Shown here piece after piece: positions 6,985 to 11,952 of a stretch of DNA of 11,952 nt. This DNA comes from an uncultured Porphyromonadaceae bacterium (GTDB lineage Bacteria; Bacteroidota; Bacteroidia; Bacteroidales; Muribaculaceae). The translations under genes and the position numbers were made by a program. The notes below the pieces were generated by a model. That model was not told the DNA's origin, ran no database searches, and saw only the letters and a list, made by a program, of their open reading frames with translations. Each line of letters starts with the position of its first letter. Positions within the stretch are counted from its first letter, which is position 1. The stretch spans positions 1 to 11,952 of the forward strand of contig URWH01000041.1 in NCBI GenBank assembly GCA_900551515.1. The letters are read 5' to 3'.

Positions 6985-8403
6985 TTATTTGTATTCGTCG
7001 TCGAAGAAGTCGCTTTGACCGGTTACCATGCCATCGTCGCCCTGCCGGCGGACGCGCGGGGTGAAGCTGCGGCTTCTGAACTGCGATTCAAGCTCTTTGC
7101 GCAGCTTTTTCATGGCGTTGTTACTTGCGGTTTTAAATGCCTTTGATTCAGACTGTCCGCTCCGCAGACCGGCATCGCCGGCGGCATTCACCGTGATCAC
7201 TCCGGCCTGCTTGCGGAGGTCGGTAACGGTAACGGTCGCGTTGCATACATATCGGGTGATGTCGTTGAGGTCGGCCTTTACGGTTCCGCCTTTGGCGAAA
7301 GATGCGCTGACGGTTATCGCGATATCGGCTTCGTCAGGGCTGTCGACGAGGTCGAAATAGTTCTTGCTGATGAATGCGCCAACCATCCTGGCCAGCTCTT
7401 CCGAGGCAGCATCGGCCGGACGGCACACGGCTTTAAGCCCAGCGTCGGCAACATCCACCCTGATGCGGATCGGCCGTATCTTGCCTGCCAGCGAGGCATA
7501 GATTGCTTCAAGGGCAGGGGTGTCGAAGAGATGGCTTACATCGAGGGCAGGGGTGACGGTGATGGTCCAAGGGCCCCCCTTTTCGGTTATCCCCGAGATG
7601 CTGATGCGGGCATGGCCGCTTTGGTCGGTCGTGCTGCCTGCCGTCACCGCGGCCTTGCGGTTGTCTATGCTCGCTTCCAACGGCACGTTCGACAGGCCGT
7701 TGATGCCCGATTTGACAAGGATGAGCACGTCGGCAGGCGTGCCGGCAAACGGCTTGACAGTCAATGCCGAGGGCGTACTTTGCATCTCGAATTCACCGAA
7801 CATGCGTGCCAGCGACATCTGTAGCTCCATGGCTATGTTCATCGTCTGGTCGGCTTCAACGATCAGGCGCATGTCGGAGAATGGCTCGATAGCTTTGATG
7901 CCCGCGGCATACATCGAGGCGGCGGCTGTGAAATCGCCGCCCTCAAGAGCTTTGTTGCCGTTGGTCCAGCAGTCGAGCGCCGTCAGCGAGGCTTCGCGGG
8001 CTTTGGCGCGCTTCAGCTCGGCATAGCGCTCTTTGCCGATGCGGTAATAGACCCGGCAGGTCTGCCCGTCGTTGTAGGTGCCCACAAGGTCATAGCCTTC
8101 GAGCCATGCCTTGGAACGGGTGCGTATGTCGTCGGTATAACGCTCATAATAGTTGCCGTTTTCGTCGATGCGCTGCAGCAGCGATTCGTTTTCAACCGTC
8201 ACCTGTATTTGGGCTATGAGATCGGCCAGCGCTTTCTCGCGTGCCGTCTGCTCGCAGTCGGGTGCCGAGGCCGGCGCTGTTCCGATGCCTATGTAGCAGC
8301 TGTCGGCAACCGGCCGTTTCTTCACCCAGTCGGGCACTTTGGCCGCCGCGCATGCCGCGACCGCCCACAGACAAAGCAGTGTGATGACCGGTCGGAATCT
8401 CAT
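6985..8403 (-). CDS. Large LPP20-domain envelope protein with CsgG-like C-terminal domain
   Basis: A 472-residue protein from the ATG at 8403; a GTG at 8415 would add four residues but overlaps the previous gene. The signal contains AVAAC (lipobox Cys18) and could be of the lipoprotein type, or be cleaved after AAA. Residues about 24-130 form a LPP20 domain: VPDWVKKRP, then YIGIGTAPAS, an Ala-rich helix with AREKALADLIAQIQVTVE, and TCRVYYRIGKERYAELK. A short TPR-like helical pair follows (about 140-175), then a beta-rich segment (about 215-290). The C-terminal region (about 310-443) has the alternating pattern of CsgG/TolB-N-like domains: DEADIAITVSASF, NATVTVTDL, then an Ala/Lys helix with SKAFKTASNNAMKKLRKEL. 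The tail is basic then acidic. The start is 1 nt after the stop of the DUF6175-like gene, suggesting coupling. The LPP20 call is good; the C-terminal assignment is by pattern only. Confidence 0.8.
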   Translation of the reverse strand: MRFRPVITLLCLWAVAACAAAKVPDWVKKRPVADSCYIGIGTAPASAPDCEQTAREKALADLIAQIQVTVENESLLQRIDENGNYYERYTDDIRTRSKAWLEGYDLVGTYNDGQTCRVYYRIGKERYAELKRAKAREASLTALDCWTNGNKALEGGDFTAAASMYAAGIKAIEPFSDMRLIVEADQTMNIAMELQMSLARMFGEFEMQSTPSALTVKPFAGTPADVLILVKSGINGLSNVPLEASIDNRKAAVTAGSTTDQSGHARISISGITEKGGPWTITVTPALDVSHLFDTPALEAIYASLAGKIRPIRIRVDVADAGLKAVCRPADAASEELARMVGAFISKNYFDLVDSPDEADIAITVSASFAKGGTVKADLNDITRYVCNATVTVTDLRKQAGVITVNAAGDAGLRSGQSESKAFKTASNNAMKKLRKELESQFRSRSFTPRVRRQGDDGMVTGQSDFFDDEYK

Positions 8404-8404
8404 A

Positions 8405-9664
8405 TCATTCGTCACTTTCGGATATTGTGAAATAGAGTGCCGTTCCGTCGAGCCTGTATGAGGCTTTCAGCTTCACATCCTCGGCCGAGAGCGACGAGAT
8501 ATATTGGCGCAGACTTCTTGCAAAGGCTGACAGATCGTCCTTCTTTTTCAGTGTGATGTTGTCGAATATTATCGAGACATCGGAGAGCCCTTTCTTGTGC
8601 CATGACGAGGAGTTGCGTCTTACCCACACGTCGAGCACTTCCGACAGGATGAGATTCGTCGGGTTGCTCTTATTTTTGTTGAGCTGCGTGTCCATGCTGA
8701 TTGTCGACCCCTCGGCAATGCCTATGTTGAGCGATATTTTGCCGTTGATGCGCGGCCACATGTCATAGGGTCTGAAGTCTTTCATCAGCTGATGCACGGC
8801 GCCGGTGATACACTGTCCCAAAGCGATGTTGTCGGAATAGCTCTTTGTGGCATTGGCCGATATTGTGCCGTCGCTGCAATAGACAGCCTTCAGGGTGACG
8901 CGGGCCGTGTTTTGATTATATTTGCTCTCGGTATAGAGGCTCACGATGATTTTGACGTCGGCGCCTGCGCTCGATATCATCTGATTGACAAAGGAGTCTT
9001 CGTTGCCATCGTTCAGTTCGCCGCGGCGTTTGGCTTCGTCGAAGGCCGCCACATAGTCGATGGTGCTATAGCCTTTCTTTTTCAGCTCTTCCTCCACCTT
9101 GTGGATGGCGAAGCGCATGAAGCGGTCGTTGTCGATGACATCGCTGTAGGTCTGGCTGGTGCGTTTAAAGGGCACCACCATGATCGTGGGCAGCGATTGC
9201 ACGGACTCTCCGCGATCCAGTATGTTGGATTTCTGCAGATCCTTTTCGAGGGTCTCGCCGTGGAATGCCACACGATAGACGGCTGTGTACAGCTCGTCGG
9301 TTTTCTTCGGCTTGATGACGCGCTTGGGGTTGTTGGCGAAAACGGTGTAGCGCGTGCGGAACATCTCTTTGAAAAACTGCTCGTTGTCGTCGCGGTCTTC
9401 CTCGGTCATGACGGGCTTCCCGGTGCCCACGCCTTCGATGCCGTTGAAAAGATAGGCATTGACCACCGATTTGCACGCGAGGCTCTCAAGCACGTCTTTG
9501 TTGTCCGACGTTACGGTCACTTCGACAATGATGTTGTTGCCCTGGCCCGATATGTAGGTTATCCGGTCCGAAAAATTGTCCTGCGCGGATGCCGATAGGG
9601 CAACCGCAGCAAGACTGTATATAGTGATAAAGATTTTTCTGAAGGAGGATTGCATTTTCACCAT
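8405..9664 (-). CDS. Secreted DUF6175-like protein with TolB/CsgG-like core
   Basis: A 419-residue exported protein with signal cleavage near ASA-Q (27/28). The ATG at 9664 overlaps the preceding gene by 7 nt; Met4 at 9655 lies just after that gene's stop and is an equally plausible start. Residues 32-150 are strand-rich and unrecognised. The core (about 159-300) opens with PTIMVVPFKR, has a helix with MRFAIHKVEEELKKKGYS, then SSAGADVKIIVSLY, a strand with ARVTLKAVYCSDGTISA, and a closing helix ending in MKDF. This order resembles the Bacteroidales DUF6175 family and, more loosely, TolB-N/CsgG/FlgO-type domains. Residues about 300-419 form another strand-rich domain with SWHKKGLSDVSIIFDNI. 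Cellular role unknown; it sits between the FlgT_C-like gene and the large LPP20 gene, suggesting a part in the same periplasmic assembly. Confidence 0.72.
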   Translation of the reverse strand: MVKMQSSFRKIFITIYSLAAVALSASAQDNFSDRITYISGQGNNIIVEVTVTSDNKDVLESLACKSVVNAYLFNGIEGVGTGKPVMTEEDRDDNEQFFKEMFRTRYTVFANNPKRVIKPKKTDELYTAVYRVAFHGETLEKDLQKSNILDRGESVQSLPTIMVVPFKRTSQTYSDVIDNDRFMRFAIHKVEEELKKKGYSTIDYVAAFDEAKRRGELNDGNEDSFVNQMISSAGADVKIIVSLYTESKYNQNTARVTLKAVYCSDGTISANATKSYSDNIALGQCITGAVHQLMKDFRPYDMWPRINGKISLNIGIAEGSTISMDTQLNKNKSNPTNLILSEVLDVWVRRNSSSWHKKGLSDVSIIFDNITLKKKDDLSAFARSLRQYISSLSAEDVKLKASYRLDGTALYFTISESDE

Positions 9665-10083
9665 CTGCGTTTGCTTTTTATGATTCGTTCGGCAAAAAGA
9701 TCGTCGGGCGACTCATTGAAGTAGCTGTAAACATCTTCTTTGTTTTTTGTCACTTTGCATTTTGCCTGTTCGCGGGATACGAATTCGGTTACCTGCATCT
9801 CGCCTATCTTGCGGTACATCGCGCGTCCCTGAATGTAATGGCGCAGCTTCACTGTCAGCTTTGTTCCTACCTGCACCGGTGCCTTATGGTTGATGGCGAT
9901 GATCACTTCGGTGGCTTTGTTGCCTTCCGATTTCGATATCCCGACAATGTGTGAAAATCCGGCTGCGGCGGCTTCCTTGTCTGGATCAGCCAAGGTCGCG
10001 GCGCCGGCCTCCGACGGGGATGCCATTGACAGCGTGGTCAGGCCGACAGTGGCGAGTATAAGCAGCGTAATCAGATGTTTCAT
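9658..10083 (-). CDS. Small secreted protein, stand-alone FlgT_C-like domain
   Basis: A 141-residue exported protein. The signal peptide is hydrophobic from about 4 to 18, with cleavage near SMA-S. After a short Ala-rich stretch, residues about 44-132 align by eye with the C-terminal domains of the two genes upstream: GISKSEGNKATEV, then VQVGTKLTVKL, RKIGEMQVTEFV and KCKVTKNKEDVYSY followed by SPDDLF. The shared pattern G-I-x-(E/K)-NKA...V-G-x-K-L-x-V...IG-x-(M/V)-x-V-x-x-(F/V)...CKVT is like the FlgT_C beta-barrel of flagellar and CsgG-associated proteins. The N-terminal half found in its neighbours is missing, so it is either a split partner or a dedicated adaptor. The tail is basic (KSKRRW). 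The stop overlaps the next gene's start. Confidence 0.75.
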   Translation of the reverse strand: MKHLITLLILATVGLTTLSMASPSEAGAATLADPDKEAAAAGFSHIVGISKSEGNKATEVIIAINHKAPVQVGTKLTVKLRHYIQGRAMYRKIGEMQVTEFVSREQAKCKVTKNKEDVYSYFNESPDDLFAERIIKSKRRW

Positions 10084-10098
10084 GGGGTGTTAGAATGG

Positions 10099-10851
10099 TT
10101 ATTTGATTGTCATTACTACTATATGCTCGGGATCGTCAAGATAGGCTTCGTAGATCTTCTCGCCGCCGTCGGTCACTTTGCAGCGCGACCCGAATTCGCC
10201 TTCCACCTCTTCAACCTTTACCGTGCCGAGCGACTTGAAATAGAGCCGTCCGGCCGTCGTGGCCGCCGCTTTCACAGCAAGTTTTTGCCCTTTTATGATG
10301 CCCACTTTCGAACCTATGGAAATGTAGAGCATCTGTGCCTTATTCCCTTTACTTTCGGTCAGTTCGAGAATCTTGCCGTAATAGGGAAGCTTGTCGAGGA
10401 TGAATTTCCTTATATCCTTTTTAAACGATTCGATGCCATCTATCATGGATTCTTTGTGACTCTCTCCGAAACCATTCTTGGCGAGGGCGGAGCTTGCGGT
10501 GACAATCCCTTTTGACAAATCGACAATTTCTATGGTGATCAGCACACGGTGTGTGTATGACACATACGGTGGGTCGCTATCAGGATGATTTTCTTGACCG
10601 GTGAAGATTATGTCATTGATGCGCAAGTCGATCTCGTAATCATTTGTCTCAGAACCGTTGGCATCGGCTTCCACAAGATTGATGTAGCCGATTTCGCCGA
10701 TGGCCTCCTTTACGGTATGGATAAGCGTGTCGTTGTTGAGCTTACTCTGATATCCGCCTACCGTCGGATTTATCAGCACGTTATACTGTGCGTGCGCCGA
10801 AAAAATGGCGCACGCTGTGAGCAACAGTATTATTTTGATCTTTTTGAGCAT
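10099..10851 (-). CDS. Secreted CsgG/FlgO-like protein with FlgT_C-like C-terminal domain
   Basis: A 250-residue exported protein. The signal peptide has KKIK at 3-6 and likely cleavage after AHA (21/22); an internal LTAC (11-14) could act as a lipobox, so membrane anchoring is not excluded. Residues 23-156 show a CsgG/FlgO-like pattern: YNVLINPTVGGY, NDYEIDLRINDI, YTHRVLITIEIVDLSKGIVTA in two parts (99-119), and a long helix ending in FILDKLPYYGK. The C-terminal domain (about 157-250) is FlgT_C-like: ILELTESKGNKAQM, GIIKGQKLAVKA, SLGTVKVEEVEG, RCKVTDGGEKIYEAYLDDP. It is a paralogue of the gene before it, which ends 1 nt upstream. CsgG-type proteins form or support outer-membrane secretion channels and FlgT supports a flagellar ring; nothing here shows which, if either, function is kept. 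Confidence 0.75.
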   Translation of the reverse strand: MLKKIKIILLLTACAIFSAHAQYNVLINPTVGGYQSKLNNDTLIHTVKEAIGEIGYINLVEADANGSETNDYEIDLRINDIIFTGQENHPDSDPPYVSYTHRVLITIEIVDLSKGIVTASSALAKNGFGESHKESMIDGIESFKKDIRKFILDKLPYYGKILELTESKGNKAQMLYISIGSKVGIIKGQKLAVKAAATTAGRLYFKSLGTVKVEEVEGEFGSRCKVTDGGEKIYEAYLDDPEHIVVMTIK

Positions 10852-10852
10852 C

Positions 10853-11782
10853 TCAGAAGATACTTTTTACGTCGTTAACGACTTCTTTTCCAAATCCGAT
10901 GGATTCGTTGACGATTTCAACAGTGCCTTTTAATATTTCGTTTAAGATGAACGCAAATTCCGCACCGGTCTGAGCCTTATATTTCAGGTCTTTAATGGTA
11001 CCTTCCGAAGGAGCTTTCGATTTTACGGTAAGCTGGTTGGGGTCTTCGATGTACGCTGCGTAGATTTTGTCGCCGCCTTTTGTGACCTTGCACACCGACA
11101 CTTCTTCGCCAACGTCTTCGATCTTAACCTTACCGATAGGTTTGTTCTCTTTCAGCTGTCCGTCTTTGTCTACAATCTTCGGGTCGGGAAGATACACGTC
11201 GAGCGATTGCTTGGGTTCGGCTCCGTTCAGAGTCCCGATAGCCGCCGATACCATTTGCGCTTTGTCATTTTTCACTTCGGTGACCTCAAGCAGCTTTCCG
11301 GTGACGGCAAACGGTTCCCAAAGTTCCTTCAGCACTTTCGACGGAACCCATTCCAGTGCTGATGTTGCGCTTTCTTTCGTCGTCTTATGCGTGGCTAATA
11401 ACAAGCTGCTGAACACCTGAACGGGAATTGACCATGCACCTTCGGGATGTTCGGGGTCGTTGTAGACTGTAGCACGCATATTTATGCAGGTGATATAATG
11501 TGCGTCAGCGCCTTTGCCCTTTTTGTAAACGTTGATGGAGTCGATGTTGCACTGGAAATGTTCGTCGGCTTCGGTGCCATCGTTCGATTCGTCAAGCAGG
11601 TTCACTGTCGGTATGTTGGCCAGACCGGCAAGTATTTGCGCGTGTATGCGGTTGATGTCGCCTGAACTCAGACACTCGCTGGTAGTCGGGTGTACCTTTA
11701 CGTTTAACTTAGCTGCTGAAGCCTGCAGCGAGCAAAACATTACGGCTGCAAACAGCAAAGCAAGTGATAATCTTGTCATCAT
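10853..11782 (-). CDS. Secreted CsgG/FlgO-like protein with FlgT_C-like domain, first gene of operon
   Basis: A 309-residue exported protein. The ATG at 11782 (or the adjacent one at 11779) is preferred over an upstream in-frame ATG at 11839, because it starts a clean signal peptide (MTRLSLALLFAAVMF, cleavage near ASA-A); the 19 extra residues would be polar and lie in leader-like DNA. The N-terminal half (about 25-160) has a CsgG/FlgO-like alternation: KLNVKVHP, EADEHFQCNIDSINVY, HYITCINMRATVYND and a helix ending in LKELWEPF. The FlgT_C-like domain (about 162-254) contains GKLLEVTEVKNDKAQM, PIGKVKIEDVG and VCKVTKGGDKIYAAYIEDP. A C-terminal extension (about 255-309), absent from the paralogue downstream, is mostly helical. 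Gap to the next gene is 1 nt. Function inferred only from domain pattern and context. Confidence 0.75.
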   Translation of the reverse strand: MMTRLSLALLFAAVMFCSLQASAAKLNVKVHPTTSECLSSGDINRIHAQILAGLANIPTVNLLDESNDGTEADEHFQCNIDSINVYKKGKGADAHYITCINMRATVYNDPEHPEGAWSIPVQVFSSLLLATHKTTKESATSALEWVPSKVLKELWEPFAVTGKLLEVTEVKNDKAQMVSAAIGTLNGAEPKQSLDVYLPDPKIVDKDGQLKENKPIGKVKIEDVGEEVSVCKVTKGGDKIYAAYIEDPNQLTVKSKAPSEGTIKDLKYKAQTGAEFAFILNEILKGTVEIVNESIGFGKEVVNDVKSIF

Positions 11783-11847
11783 GTTATCTGATTTTGTTAA
11801 TGATGGTTTATCGGCAATAAAATTAGTTATTATCATCAAATGACCCT

Positions 11848-11865
11848 GTCATCATTTCTGATGAC
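11848..11865 (-). promoter_or_regulatory. Inverted repeat upstream of the envelope operon
   Basis: GTCATCA and TGATGAC form a perfect 7-bp inverted repeat with a 4-nt spacer. On the transcribed strand the loop reads GAAA, a GNRA-type tetraloop, so an RNA hairpin would be favoured. The same heptamer recurs at 11775-11781, over the tandem ATGATG start of the first gene. It could be an operator for a dimeric regulator or a leader hairpin. Confidence 0.5.
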
Positions 11866-11867
11866 AC

Positions 11868-11895
11868 TAAACATAAATTGTAAAAAGATAACAAA
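11868..11895 (-). promoter_or_regulatory. Weak candidate promoter for the envelope operon
   Basis: Read on the minus strand, TATGTTTA (11875-11868) matches TAnnTTTG at all but the last base, and TTTG (11895-11892) lies 16 nt upstream, shorter than the usual spacing near 19. Transcription would start around 11861, inside the inverted repeat. The match is poor enough that the true promoter may lie elsewhere or beyond the window. Confidence 0.25.
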
Positions 11896-11952
11896 AATTA
11901 ATACAATTATAATTGATTATAACTATTCAGCGAATCGGCAATAGAGGTGGCC

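Larger units (their letters stand above)
2786..11782 (-). other. Nine-gene envelope operon (CHASE2 / transglutaminase-like / LPP20 / FlgT_C-like)
   Basis: Nine minus-strand genes run from the ATG at 11782 to the TAA at 2786. The successive gaps are 1, 15, overlap, 1, 22, 8, 19 and 4 nt, which leaves no room for internal promoters of the usual kind and points to one transcript with translational coupling at several junctions. Every product either carries an N-terminal export signal or, for the CHASE2 protein, spans the inner membrane. The set combines sensor, hydrolase and lipoprotein parts and lacks an obvious transporter, regulator or cytoplasmic enzyme. The assignment as one operon is an inference from spacing; the individual gene calls are given separately. 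The first gene of the transcript is assumed to be the one at 11782, because about 170 nt of AT-rich DNA without a gene follows it to the window edge. Confidence 0.8.
11783..11952 (-). other. AT-rich leader/promoter region of the envelope operon
   Basis: About 170 nt without a gene on either strand, strongly AT-rich between 11866 and 11935. It holds an inverted repeat at 11848-11865 and a weak promoter candidate at 11868-11895 (separate entries). The last 25 bases are richer in GC and may be the edge of another gene or element outside the window; too little is present to say. Confidence 0.5.

Noticed and set aside
8792..9598. Plus-strand open frame of 268 codons opposite the DUF6175-like gene
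   Set aside because: Its composition (His/Val/Gly-rich) is typical of an antisense shadow, and the minus-strand gene fits the operon with overlap-level spacing.
11783..11839. Upstream in-frame ATG extending the first operon gene by 19 residues
   Set aside because: The extension would place a polar stretch before the signal peptide and lies in AT-rich leader DNA; the tandem ATG at 11782/11779 is the better start.

Overview
The window looks like chromosomal DNA from a Bacteroidales bacterium, perhaps of the Muribaculaceae/Bacteroides type; the family-level placement is an inference from overall look, not from a marker gene. Supporting signs are starts without consistent Shine-Dalgarno motifs, one candidate promoter of the Bacteroidetes TAnnTTTG class, moderately GC-rich genes separated by AT-rich gaps, and proteins that resemble Bacteroidales families (a DUF6175-like protein, LPP20 lipoproteins, a DCEDRS-type transglutaminase-like protein).

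Left part, plus strand (about 1-2777): an edge fragment of uncertain coding status (1-99), an AT-rich regulatory gap with a candidate promoter, an ECF-type sigma-70 factor (325-918), a short-chain polyprenyl diphosphate synthase (1017-1982) and a TatD-family metal-dependent hydrolase (1989-2777). The last two are 6 nt apart and probably cotranscribed. These are ordinary housekeeping-type genes.

Right part, minus strand (11782 down to 2786): nine tightly packed genes, with gaps from a small overlap to 22 nt, that look like one operon. In transcription order: two secreted proteins with a CsgG/FlgO-like N-terminal half and a FlgT_C-like C-terminal domain (11782-10853 and 10851-10099); a small secreted protein that is essentially the C-terminal domain alone (10083-9658); a secreted DUF6175-like protein with a TolB/CsgG-like core (9664-8405); a large LPP20-domain protein (8403-6985); a small LPP20 lipoprotein (6962-6420); a secreted transglutaminase-like cysteine hydrolase with an apparent Cys-His-Asp triad (6411-4909); an inner-membrane CHASE2 protein without an output domain (4889-3612); and a secreted FecR-like protein (3607-2786).

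Eight of the nine carry an export signal, and the ninth is a membrane protein with a large periplasmic sensor domain, so the system belongs to the cell envelope. LPP20 and FlgT_C/FlgO-like parts are known from Vibrio-type flagellar outer-membrane rings (FlgO/FlgP/FlgT) and CsgG-like folds from outer-membrane secretion, but no flagellar or curli gene is present here. My inference is an uncharacterised envelope complex that joins an inner-membrane CHASE2 sensor, a periplasmic cysteine hydrolase and outer-membrane-associated lipoproteins. An inverted repeat lies in the AT-rich leader upstream of the operon, and one arm can also pair with the first gene's start codon.
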